A stretch of DNA of 64,000 bases from NCBI GenBank assembly GCA_022842325.1, contig JALHPU010000007.1:62001-126000 (forward strand), in the 5' to 3' direction. Position numbers and translations under genes: made by a program. Position 1 is the stretch's first letter; the number at the start of each line of letters is the position of its first letter. Shown here one piece after another: positions 54,813 through 62,830 of the stretch. The stretch comes from Sulfuritalea sp. GTDB lineage: Bacteria; Pseudomonadota; Gammaproteobacteria; Burkholderiales; Rhodocyclaceae. A model generated the notes under the pieces. The model saw nothing but the letters and a program-made list of their open reading frames with translations, was not told where the DNA came from and did not search any database.

Positions 54813-55481
54813 ATGCTAGCCAAAGATGTCATGACAACGGCGATCCTCACCGTGACGCCCGAAACGGATGTGGGGGAGATCGCCCGCACCTTGCTCGATG
54901 CGCACATCAGCGCGATTCCCGTGATCGCCGAAGACGGCAGCCTGGTTGGCATTGTCAGCGAAGGCGACCTGATACACCGCGCCGAGGCGGATACACGCCG
55001 CCGTCCGTCATGGTGGTTGCGCCTGCTGGCGACTCCGGAGGAATCCTCGGAGCGCTATTTGCGTGAATTCGGCCGGCGTGCGCGGGACGTGATGACCCGC
55101 GACGTGATTACCGTAGAGCCTGATACCCCGCTCACCGAAATCGCCGCCATGCTGGAGAAATATCACATCAAGCGCGTGCCGGTGATGGCGGACGGCAAAC
55201 TGGTCGGCATCGTCAGCCGCGCCAACCTGCTGCGCGGCGTGGCGACATGGCACAAGCCGGCCGGCGTTCGCGTCGAGGACTCGGCCCTGCGCAGCCTGTT
55301 GCTGAAGGCGCTGAGCGAAGCCGATCTGCCGATGCATCTGATCAATGTCACGGTTACCGACGGCGCGGTGGAGCTTTGGGGCATGGTCGATTCGGAAGTG
55401 CAGGTCGAGGCGGCGCGTGCCGCTGCGGAAGCCACGGTCGGCGTGCTGCGGCTGGAAAACCACCTGGTCCGGAAACGCTGA
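54813..55481 (+). CDS. CBS-domain pair plus BON domain protein
   Basis: 222 residues. Two CBS motifs are seen (AKDVMTTAILTVTPETDVGEIARTLLDAHISAIPVIAEDGSLVGIVSEGDL and RDVMTRDVITVEPDTPLTEIAAMLEKYHIKRVPVMADGKLVGIVSRANLL). A BON domain follows (HLINVTVTDGAVELWGMVDSEVQVEAARAAAEATVGVLRLENHLV). The CBS pair usually binds adenine nucleotides, and the BON domain contacts membranes or ligands. It begins 15 nt after the TRAP permease and may tune transport, but the function is unproved. Confidence 0.88.
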   Translation: MLAKDVMTTAILTVTPETDVGEIARTLLDAHISAIPVIAEDGSLVGIVSEGDLIHRAEADTRRRPSWWLRLLATPEESSERYLREFGRRARDVMTRDVITVEPDTPLTEIAAMLEKYHIKRVPVMADGKLVGIVSRANLLRGVATWHKPAGVRVEDSALRSLLLKALSEADLPMHLINVTVTDGAVELWGMVDSEVQVEAARAAAEATVGVLRLENHLVRKR

Positions 55482-55601
55482 CCACGCTGGTGGCGCCGAA
55501 ATCCGTGCGCAAGGCGAAACGCCGTGCTGGGATAGACTTCGGCGTCGCCACCCGCCGGGAAGGACCGGGTAACGGGGAAGAATCCACCGAGGAGACGGGA
55601 A

Positions 55602-56456
55602 ATCAAGCGAGGCAAGATTCTGGCGGGTCAATATCACACGGCGGCATGGGTCGAGTCCGGGGCGGATCAGGCGCAGGAAGGCGAGGATGAAGATGCGAGC
55701 GAGGACATCCGGCGGCTGCGGCCGCTGACCGTCCTCGAGCACCTGAGCGAAGCATCGCAGCCGCTGACCCTGGCGCAGCTGGCAAGCATGATGCGGGTGC
55801 CGAAAAGCACCCTGATGCGCCTGCTGCGGGCGATGGAGGCGCAGGGCTATCTGCTGCACATGCCGGCCGAACGCGGCTATGTGCCCGGAACCCGCTCGAC
55901 CACCCTCGCCCTGCGGATGCTGCGCGGCTCCAACATCCGGCGCGACTGCCGGGCGGTTCTCAGGAACCTGGTCCGGGAACTTGGCGAAACCTGCAACCTG
56001 ACCGTACCGGATGCCGGACGTGTGCTCTACGTGGAGCGCATAGACACGACGGCGCCGCTGCGCATGCATCTGCAGCCCGGTATCTGGGTGCCGATGCATT
56101 GCACGGCCAGCGGCAAGCTGTTTCTTGCGTCGATGTCGCTGCTGGAAAGGCGCAGCATCCTGGACCAAATGCCTCTGACGCGGCATTCACCGCGCACCAT
56201 CACCGACCGTCGGGAGCTTGACGCGGAAGTGGATCGAATCGCCCGCCGCGGGGTAGGCATCGACAACGAAGAATTCGTCCTCGGCATGGTCGCCGTGGCA
56301 GTGCCGGTGCGCGGCAAGGACGGCAAGCTGGTGGCCGCGGTTGCCTGTCACGCACCTACGGCGCGCCGGTCGCTGGATGAACTGCTGAACTGCATTCCGG
56401 AATTGTGCACGGCGGCCGACGCCATGCAGCGGATTCTGTGCCCGGAAAAAGCCTGA
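55602..56456 (+). CDS. IclR family transcriptional regulator with non-canonical start
   Basis: About 284 residues. The winged helix (LRPLTVLEHLSEASQPLTLAQLASMMRVPKSTLMRLLRAMEAQGYL) is complete only if translation starts well upstream of the first ATG (55785/55788), which would cut the helix in half. The frame opens at 55536 and contains no ATG, GTG or TTG before the winged helix. The best site is an ATC at 55602 with GAGGAG seven bases ahead. The effector domain has [36 protein letters not shown]. It lies last in the GMC-TRAP cluster and is a likely regulator of it. Confidence 0.75.
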   Translation: MKRGKILAGQYHTAAWVESGADQAQEGEDEDASEDIRRLRPLTVLEHLSEASQPLTLAQLASMMRVPKSTLMRLLRAMEAQGYLLHMPAERGYVPGTRSTTLALRMLRGSNIRRDCRAVLRNLVRELGETCNLTVPDAGRVLYVERIDTTAPLRMHLQPGIWVPMHCTASGKLFLASMSLLERRSILDQMPLTRHSPRTITDRRELDAEVDRIARRGVGIDNEEFVLGMVAVAVPVRGKDGKLVAAVACHAPTARRSLDELLNCIPELCTAADAMQRILCPEKA

Positions 56457-56613
56457 CCGTGCGCGGCACGGACTGAACTCCCAAGACTTTTGATGTTCCA
56501 TTCGCCGCGCAGCAGACTGGCGCGATAATCCCGGTTTGCCGCCGCTTCCAGAATCCGATGTCTGACAATCCGCCAATTTCCCTTGTGCCGGCCCCGTCCG
56601 CGACCAGCCTGAC

Positions 56614-57492
56614 GTGACGCGCCTCGTCCTCGCCCTCATGTGGCTGCTGCACTGGCTGCCTTTGCCTGCACTGGCCATGCTCGGCCGTGGCCTGGGCCTG
56701 GCGCTCTACGCCCTGGTCGGCGAACGGCGGCAGGTCACCCTGACCAACCTCGGCCTGTGCTTTCCGCAGCTTTCGCCGGTCGAAAAGTCGGCGCTGGCGC
56801 GACGCCACTTCATGGCCTTCGGCCGCAGCGTTCTCGAACTCGGCCTCTGGTGGTGGGCCTCGCCGGCGCGCATGCGGCGCCTGGTGCGCCTCGAAGGCGC
56901 CGAAAAGCTTGCCGCCTACAAGGGCCGTCCGGTGATCCTGCTGGTGCCGCATTTCGTCGGCATCGACGCCGGCGGCATGCGCCTGGCGCTGGAACTGGAG
57001 CAGGGCATGGTGGCGATCTATACGCGGCAGAAGAACCGCGTATTCGAGGCGGCGATGAACAACGGCCGCCGCCGCTTCGGCAATTTCGAAATGGTGTCGC
57101 GCCAGGAGGGGACACGCAAGGCGCTCAAGGCCATGAAGGCCGGCCGCTTCTTTCACTACTCGCCGGACATGGATTACGGCCCCAAGGAGTCGGTCTTCGT
57201 TCCCTTCTTCGGCGTGCAGACGGCCACCATCACCGGCTTGGCCCGGCTGGCCCGGCTGACCGGGGCGACGGTGATCCCGCTGGTGACGCGCATGGCGGGG
57301 CGGGGCTGGCAAACCGGCTACGTCGCGAGCGTCGGCGAGCCGTGGGCCGACTTTCCCAGCGGCGACGACCTGACCGATGCGCGCCGGCTGAATGCCTTCA
57401 TCGAGGCCGAAGTGTTGCGCTCGCCCGAGCAGTACTACTGGCTGCACAAACGCTTCAAGACGCGACCGCCGGGCGAAAAAAGGCTTTATTGA
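56614..57492 (+). CDS. Lipid A biosynthesis acyltransferase (LpxL/HtrB family), second copy
   Basis: 292 residues from a GTG start. An N-terminal membrane helix is followed by VPHFVGIDAGGMRL (HxxxxD catalytic motif) and YSPDMDYGPKESVFVPFFGVQTATITGLARL, as in LpxL-type acyltransferases. It is a better match to the canonical motif than the copy at 27.3 kb. It stands before dapF, separated by a repeat-bearing gap. Confidence 0.9.
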   Translation: MTRLVLALMWLLHWLPLPALAMLGRGLGLALYALVGERRQVTLTNLGLCFPQLSPVEKSALARRHFMAFGRSVLELGLWWWASPARMRRLVRLEGAEKLAAYKGRPVILLVPHFVGIDAGGMRLALELEQGMVAIYTRQKNRVFEAAMNNGRRRFGNFEMVSRQEGTRKALKAMKAGRFFHYSPDMDYGPKESVFVPFFGVQTATITGLARLARLTGATVIPLVTRMAGRGWQTGYVASVGEPWADFPSGDDLTDARRLNAFIEAEVLRSPEQYYWLHKRFKTRPPGEKRLY

Positions 57493-57508
57493 CCCCTCAA
57501 TTGCCAAC

Positions 57509-57530
57509 AGTCGGCGCCGGCGCTACGGCG
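57509..57530 (-). repeat. Dispersed repeat, reverse copy before dapF
   Basis: AGTCGGCGCCGGCGCTACGGCG is the reverse complement of the family core, with one transition. It lies 10 bases before the second repeat family described next. Confidence 0.65.
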
Positions 57531-57540
57531 TATGCTGTGC

Positions 57541-57612
57541 TTTACGCTCATGGCAGCAAGAGCCACCCACCGATGATGAAACACGCGAAAGTCGAATTGA
57601 AGGCCCGCCCCT
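57541..57612 (+). repeat. Dispersed repeat encoding M-K-H-A-K-x-E-L-K-A-R-P, copy 2
   Basis: This is the counterpart of 45136-45209 in the opposite orientation. The ATG at 57573/57576 opens a 41-codon frame whose TAA directly abuts the dapF ATG. A hairpin (CTCCCCTCGCGGGGAG region) follows the peptide start. The repeated peptide could be translated or be a by-product of the repeat. Confidence 0.75.
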
Positions 57613-57698
57613 CCCATCCTCCCCTCGCGGGGAGGCTACTGGTCGGCTCGCTTCGCTCGACTGTCACCAGTTGCTCCGAACGAGCTATCTCACGCTAA

Positions 57699-58550
57699 AT
57701 GAAAATCCGTTTCACCAAGATGCACGGCCTCGGCAACGATTTCGTCGTGCTCGACGCCATCAACCAGGACTTCGTGCCGACCCCGGCCCAGGTGCGCTGG
57801 CTCGCCGACCGCCACTTCGGCATCGGCTGCGACCAGCTCCTGGTGGTCGAGCGTGCCACCACGGCCGGGGTCGATTTCCGCTATCGCATATTCAACGCCG
57901 ATGGCGGCGAGGTCGAGCAATGCGGCAACGGCGCGCGCTGCTTCGTGCGCTTCGTGCATGAGCAGGGCCTCACCGACAAACCCGAGCTCAGCGTCGAAAC
58001 CTCGTCCGGCCTGATCGCGCCGCGCCTCGAAGCCGACGGCGAAGTCACCGTGGATATGGGCGTGCCGCGCTTCCTGCCGGCCGAGATTCCCTTCGAAAGC
58101 GACAGCGACGCCATAGTGCAACAGCTCTTGGTCGACGCGGCGTGGATCGACATCAGCGTGGTATCGATGGGCAACCCGCATGCGGTGCAGGTGGTGGCCG
58201 ACGTCGATGCCGCGCCGGTGGCGACGCAGGGTCCGCTGATCGAAACCCATCCGCGCTTTCCGCGCCGGGTCAATGCCGGCTTCATGCAGGTGGTCGACCG
58301 CCACTCCATTCGCCTGCGCGTCCATGAGCGCGGTGCCGGCGAGACCCTGGCCTGCGGCACCGGCGCCTGCGCCGCCGTGGTGGCCGGCATCCGCCGCGGC
58401 CTGCTGGATTCGCCGGTGCGCGTCACCACGCGCGGCGGCGAGCTGACGATCGCCTGGGACGGCGCCGCGAACCTCGCTTCCCCGGTTCTGATGACCGGCC
58501 CGGCGACCACGGTATTCAGCGCAGAAATCGAACTCCCGAACAACCTCTGA
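57699..58550 (+). CDS. dapF: Diaminopimelate epimerase
   Basis: 283 residues. The two catalytic cysteines lie in [13 protein letters not shown] and [29 protein letters not shown] opens the protein, as usual. It interconverts LL- and meso-diaminopimelate for lysine and peptidoglycan synthesis. It is followed by DUF484 and xerC, a conserved order in many proteobacteria. Confidence 0.97.
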   Translation: MKIRFTKMHGLGNDFVVLDAINQDFVPTPAQVRWLADRHFGIGCDQLLVVERATTAGVDFRYRIFNADGGEVEQCGNGARCFVRFVHEQGLTDKPELSVETSSGLIAPRLEADGEVTVDMGVPRFLPAEIPFESDSDAIVQQLLVDAAWIDISVVSMGNPHAVQVVADVDAAPVATQGPLIETHPRFPRRVNAGFMQVVDRHSIRLRVHERGAGETLACGTGACAAVVAGIRRGLLDSPVRVTTRGGELTIAWDGAANLASPVLMTGPATTVFSAEIELPNNL

Positions 58551-58560
58551 AAGCCCCCAC

Positions 58561-59211
58561 ATGAAATCCGAAGACGTCGCCCACTACCTCCAGGATCATC
58601 CCGAATTCTTCGAGCACCATTCAGAAATGCTGGCGCTGGTGACCCTGCCCGATCCGCACAGCGGTCGCGCGATTTCGATCACCGAAAAGCAGCTGATCAA
58701 GCTGCGCGACAAGGTGCGCGCACTCGAAGCGAAACTGGTCGAGCTGATCCGTTTCGGCGAGGAGAACGATGCCATTTCCGACAAGGTGCATGGCCTGGCC
58801 GTGGCCTTGAACTCCGCCAACGATTTGCGCGACGTGCTGCGCGTCCTGTATTCCCACCTCGGCGGCGCCTTCGCCGTGCCGCACGTGACGCTGCGCCTGT
58901 GGGGTGCCGGCGCGGGCGAGGGCCAGGAATTCGAGGCCGTGGCCGATTCCGTCACGGCCTTCGCCGCGGGCTTGCAGCAGCCCTATTGCGGTACCGTTGA
59001 CGGACAGGAAGCGCTGACCTGGTTCGGCGAAGCGGCGACGCATTTGCGTTCCATGACGCAGGTGCCGCTGCGCGCCGGCAACGGCGTCTGCTGCGGCCTG
59101 CTGGTCATGGCCAGCGACGATCCGCGGCGTTTCCACTCCGAGCTGGGCACGCTGTATCTGCAGCGCATCGGCGACCTGGCGTCGGCGGCGTTGCTGCGCG
59201 TCGCCGGCTGA
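58561..59211 (+). CDS. DUF484 family protein
   Basis: 216 residues. The N-terminus VAHYLQDHPEFFEHHSEMLALVTLPDPHSGRAISITEKQLIKLRDKVRALEAKL is typical of DUF484, followed by a GAF-like C-terminal domain. The function is unknown, but the gene is almost always between dapF and xerC. It follows dapF by 10 nt. Confidence 0.93.
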   Translation: MKSEDVAHYLQDHPEFFEHHSEMLALVTLPDPHSGRAISITEKQLIKLRDKVRALEAKLVELIRFGEENDAISDKVHGLAVALNSANDLRDVLRVLYSHLGGAFAVPHVTLRLWGAGAGEGQEFEAVADSVTAFAAGLQQPYCGTVDGQEALTWFGEAATHLRSMTQVPLRAGNGVCCGLLVMASDDPRRFHSELGTLYLQRIGDLASAALLRVAG

Positions 59212-59230
59212 TGCCTTTCCGCGGCGCGTG

Positions 59231-60124
59231 ATGGACAGTTCGGCCGAACAGTTCCTCGCCGACCTCGCCCTGCAGCGGCGCGCCAGCCCGCATACGCTCG
59301 ACGCCTATCGCCGCGACCTGGCGCGCCTCACGGCACTCGCGGCCGGCGCCGAACTGGCCGCATTGACCGCCCCGCAGTTGCGGCGCGGCCTGATGCAGCT
59401 GCATGCCGGGCAACTTTCGCCGCGTTCGATTGCGCGCACCCTCTCGGCCTGGCGCAGCTATTACGCCTGGCTGGCGCGGCGCGGCGCCATCGCGCTGAAT
59501 CCGGCCGACGGCCTGCGCGCACCCAAGCGCCCGCGCAGCCTGCCCAAGGCGCTGGGCATTGACCAGGCCGCCGCCCTGCTCGACGACTCGACGCCGCTGC
59601 CGGCAAATGAGCCGCTGCTGGTGCGCGACGCGGCGATGTTCGAACTGTTCTATTCCTCCGGCCTGCGCCTGGCCGAACTGGTGAGCCTCGACTGGCCCGG
59701 CGGACTCGATCCGGCGGCCGGCGAAGTCACCGTCACCGGCAAGCGCGAGAAGACGCGCAAGGTGCCGGTCGGCGACAAGGCCTTGGCCGCACTGCAAGCC
59801 TGGCTTGCGCTGCGCCCGCAGTTTGCCGGCGCCGGCGAGCCGGCGCTGTTCCTCGGGCGCAACGGCACCCGCCTGCAGCCGCGGCAGGTGCAGAACCGCC
59901 TCGCGCAGTGGGCGCAGCGCCAGGGCGTCGGCGTGCACGTGCATCCGCACATGCTGCGCCATTCCTTCGCCTCGCATGTGCTGCAAAGCTCGGGAGACCT
60001 GCGTGCGGTGCAGGAAATGCTCGGCCACGCCAGCATCGCCGCGACGCAGATCTATACGCATCTGGACTTTCAGCATCTGGCGAAGATCTACGACAGCGCG
60101 CACCCGAGAGCCAAGACCAAGTGA
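59231..60124 (+). CDS. xerC: Tyrosine recombinase XerC
   Basis: 297 residues. An N-terminal SAM-like core-binding domain (about residues 8-90) is followed by the catalytic domain with Arg (SSGLRLAELVSL), Lys (TGKREKTRKVPV), HxxR (HPHMLRHSFASH), His (LGHASIAATQIY) and the Tyr nucleophile (QIYTHLDFQHL). It resolves chromosome dimers at dif with XerD. The dapF-DUF484-xerC order supports XerC rather than a phage integrase. A GTG one codon upstream is an alternative start. Confidence 0.95.
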   Translation: MDSSAEQFLADLALQRRASPHTLDAYRRDLARLTALAAGAELAALTAPQLRRGLMQLHAGQLSPRSIARTLSAWRSYYAWLARRGAIALNPADGLRAPKRPRSLPKALGIDQAAALLDDSTPLPANEPLLVRDAAMFELFYSSGLRLAELVSLDWPGGLDPAAGEVTVTGKREKTRKVPVGDKALAALQAWLALRPQFAGAGEPALFLGRNGTRLQPRQVQNRLAQWAQRQGVGVHVHPHMLRHSFASHVLQSSGDLRAVQEMLGHASIAATQIYTHLDFQHLAKIYDSAHPRAKTK

Positions 60125-60260
60125 GTGGATTGCGGACTATGTGGAAGCCGTGATTGATATACAAGGCGCATGCTGGACCACGACTTGTCGTCGGGCACTC
60201 GATCAAGTCAATTAGCAAGCGAGATACAGGATCGACCCTTGGCAGACGACGTGTCTGCCG

Positions 60261-62171
60261 TTACTGACCTCGGAGTGCGCCGAGCGAGCCGCTGTTCCTC
60301 ACCAGGACGCCGGCGATGCCGTTGCGCAACGCGGCAGCCGTGATGGCGGTGGCGTTCAAATTGCCGCCGTTGGCACCGATGATTTCGACCTTGACGCCGG
60401 GTGTGGAACTGTCGATCAGACTGACGGTCGCGCCCGGAACGGGTGGGCTGCCGGGAACAGTGGTATTGCGTCCGCTGCCAGTCAGATAGATGCCACCTCC
60501 GACCGAAGTCGTCATTTGACTTTGATTGACGATGCCCTTGAACGTGCCGTCATTGATGATCTGAAGACGAGCGGCATGAAACGCGATGTTGTTAACGTTT
60601 AGCGTCTCGCGTACATTGGTGGCCACATCGATCCGGCCGCCCGGCCCAACCATGACGCCGGCGGGGTTCACCAACCAGACGCGACCAGTGGACGACTTCA
60701 GTTTGCCGTAGATCACCAACGGATCGCCCATGACCCGGTTGAGTACGCTGGAAGAGGCCGACGCCTGCAGGAAGATGGTGGCCTCACCGGGCTGGATCGA
60801 AAACTTGTCCCAGTTGATGATGGCGCCGTTGTTGCTGGTTACCGTCAGCACGCCGCCGGCCTGATTGAAACTGGCGGAGCCACTCACCACGACTGCATTT
60901 ACGGGCAATCCGACGTTTTGCAGAGATATGTTTTCGGGGTCCAGCCACAGAGTGCCGCCTATTCCCTGCGGTGCGCGCGTATCCACGCTACTTCGAAAAT
61001 CCAGATACCGCTGCCCCAACGTCGAGACCGATCCGCCATTGCCGCCCAAGGCGCCGCCTCGGGCCGAGATATTGCCGTAGGCCCGCGTTGCGTCGTCAGC
61101 CCAGACGGCCACCGTACCGCCATCGCCGACTTCCGCGGCAGCGACCGTCAGACTTGCGTTGGGGCCGAAGTAGGTCGTGGTCGCATTCTGGATATCGGGA
61201 TTCTGGCCCTGACGATCGCCACCGATGCGGATCCTCCCGCCGCCATGAGTACCGCTGGCGTCGATACTGGCGTTGTCGGTCACCGCAACCCGGTCGCCGA
61301 GAACTTCGATGCTGCCACCCCGGGTGCCGGAGGCCACGAGGCGCCCGAAGCCGTCGACATAGGCGTCCTGGCTGGCCTTGAGGAAGATGCGCCCGCCGTC
61401 GCTGATGACGCTGCTGGCATTCAGGATGCCGCTGTTGCGCACGATAACGCCGGCGATGCCGATGCGCCCCGCTTCCGCCGTGATGTTACCGAGGTTGGTG
61501 ACGTTGCCTTCTGCCCCCGTGATATCGACCTTGACGCCGGGCGTGGCAGTGTCGATCAGGCTGACGGTTGCGCCGGCAGCCAGGATGGTTTCGCCCTGGG
61601 GGGTGATGATGATGCTTTCGTTGCTGACGTTGCCGCCGATCAGGTAGACGCTGCCACCGGACGGAGTCCTGATTTCGCCCTGATTGACGACGTTCTGGGC
61701 CGGGCCATTTCCGACAAACAGATGCCGTCCGGCGAGGAAGTCGGCGTTGGAAACGTTCAGGGTGCTGGCAACGAAGCCCGCCACATCGACCCGGCCGCCG
61801 CGACCAACCATGATGCCTGCAGGATTCACCAGCCAGACCTGGCCATTGGAGTTCAACGTGCCATAAATGACTGTCGGATCGTTCAGGACCCGGTTGAGTA
61901 CGCTGGAAGAAGCCGAGGCCTGCTGGAAGTGGGTGGTCTCTCCGGCCTGGATCGAGAACCTGCCCCAGTTGATGATGGCGCCATTACTGTTGGTTACTGT
62001 CAGGACATTGCCGACCTGATTGAAGCTGGCGGAGCCATTGACCACAACCGGATTTACCGGGTTCGACAGTGCGGGGGCGGCGAAGAACCACGCGCCGACG
62101 GCGGCTAGACCCAGGCGAGCAGCCATGGTCGGGCGGGATGAGTTACCGCGGGAATTGTTGTTGTGGATCAT
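60261..62171 (-). CDS. Filamentous haemagglutinin-type protein with two TPS domains
   Basis: 636 residues. A signal peptide (ends near AAPALSNP) is followed by a TPS (haemagg_act) domain with VVVNGSASFNQVGNVLTVTNSNGAIINWGRFSI, SSSVLNRVLNDPTVIYGTLNSNGQVWLVNPAGIMVGRGGRVDV. A beta-helix region follows, and from about residue 425 a second TPS domain repeats the same sequence (SGSASFNQAGGVLTV, VLNRVMGDPLVIYGKLKS, VWLVNPAGVMVGPGGRIDV). It then ends abruptly (GALRGQ). TPS domains direct secretion through a TpsB pore, which is absent here. It is much shorter than typical haemagglutinins and may be a truncated or small exoprotein. Confidence 0.85.
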   Translation of the reverse strand: MIHNNNSRGNSSRPTMAARLGLAAVGAWFFAAPALSNPVNPVVVNGSASFNQVGNVLTVTNSNGAIINWGRFSIQAGETTHFQQASASSSVLNRVLNDPTVIYGTLNSNGQVWLVNPAGIMVGRGGRVDVAGFVASTLNVSNADFLAGRHLFVGNGPAQNVVNQGEIRTPSGGSVYLIGGNVSNESIIITPQGETILAAGATVSLIDTATPGVKVDITGAEGNVTNLGNITAEAGRIGIAGVIVRNSGILNASSVISDGGRIFLKASQDAYVDGFGRLVASGTRGGSIEVLGDRVAVTDNASIDASGTHGGGRIRIGGDRQGQNPDIQNATTTYFGPNASLTVAAAEVGDGGTVAVWADDATRAYGNISARGGALGGNGGSVSTLGQRYLDFRSSVDTRAPQGIGGTLWLDPENISLQNVGLPVNAVVVSGSASFNQAGGVLTVTSNNGAIINWDKFSIQPGEATIFLQASASSSVLNRVMGDPLVIYGKLKSSTGRVWLVNPAGVMVGPGGRIDVATNVRETLNVNNIAFHAARLQIINDGTFKGIVNQSQMTTSVGGGIYLTGSGRNTTVPGSPPVPGATVSLIDSSTPGVKVEIIGANGGNLNATAITAAALRNGIAGVLVRNSGSLGALRGQ

Positions 62172-62429
62172 GTGCAAATGCCAAACGTATTTCCATATCG
62201 CACTATACCCACTTTTTCGCAGTGGATTAAGTCAATTGCTCCGCCGACAGTGGACGAGCGGTGGGTTCGCCAACTCTGTGACCGATTGCGACAATAGCGC
62301 CCCTGAAGCATAAGGATCGCGCAATTGGTGGCTATCCACATGGAACGACAACCCTGAATTACAGGATTTGGCCACTCGGCGACCGGAGGTTCCTCTACAA
62401 ACTGGGGTCATCGCGCGCTGCAGCGTGGA

Positions 62430-62747
62430 TTGCCAAACGCTGAATCCGGCGATCCGTGTTTCGTCTGCAGGCCGCTACGCAAGGGTCGCTGCGCGAAGCT
62501 AGCCGCGGCCGGGCGCTTCACGCTGGCCGACCTGGCCGAGCAGCCGCTGATCACCTGTCACGAAGGATTTGCCGGCCGCAGCCGCCTCGACCGCGCCTTC
62601 GCCAACACCACGCGCATAGCCGTGCGGCGCGGCCATTACCTGCGCGGCTTCGCCTATCGCTTCATCGAGCTGTGCGCCGCCAGTCTCACGGAAAGTGCGG
62701 TACGCGCGGCACTGGCGCCGGGCAAGGACGAACTGAACCTCGACTGA
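62430..62747 (+). pseudogene. CysB-like LysR regulator fragment with internal deletion
   Basis: 105 codons with no helix-turn-helix. LADLAEQPLITCHEGFAGRSRLDRAFAN aligns with the middle of the CysB effector domain ([26 protein letters not shown]). It then jumps directly to TRIAVRRGHYLRGFAYRFIELCAASLT, which aligns with the CysB C-terminus ([23 protein letters not shown]). About 55 residues in between are missing. I align from memory of the family. The N-terminal half of the gene is also absent, so this is a decayed relic. The 260 bases before it show nothing coding. Confidence 0.65.
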
Positions 62748-62780
62748 CGCGCAGGGCGGGTGAAAAATCAGCCACATTCA

Positions 62781-62819
62781 ACCACGATATTTCATAGGCT
62801 ATCTATCAAAAATCGTGGT
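62781..62819. promoter_or_regulatory. Inverted repeat upstream of the DUF4143 ATPase
   Basis: ACCACGAT (62781-62788) and ATCGTGGT (62812-62819) are perfect arms 23 bases apart, just before the start codon at 62831. It may be an operator. Confidence 0.45.
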
Positions 62820-62830
62820 ACTGTGACGCC

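Noticed and set aside
55247..55690. 147-codon plus-strand frame overlapping the CBS gene end and the IclR start
   Set aside because: It is low complexity (Gly/Arg-rich), overlaps two well supported genes in another phase and has no family match.
59231..60124. Tyrosine recombinase as an integrase of a mobile island
   Set aside because: The dapF-DUF484-xerC order and standard length identify housekeeping XerC; no attachment site or tRNA is next to it.
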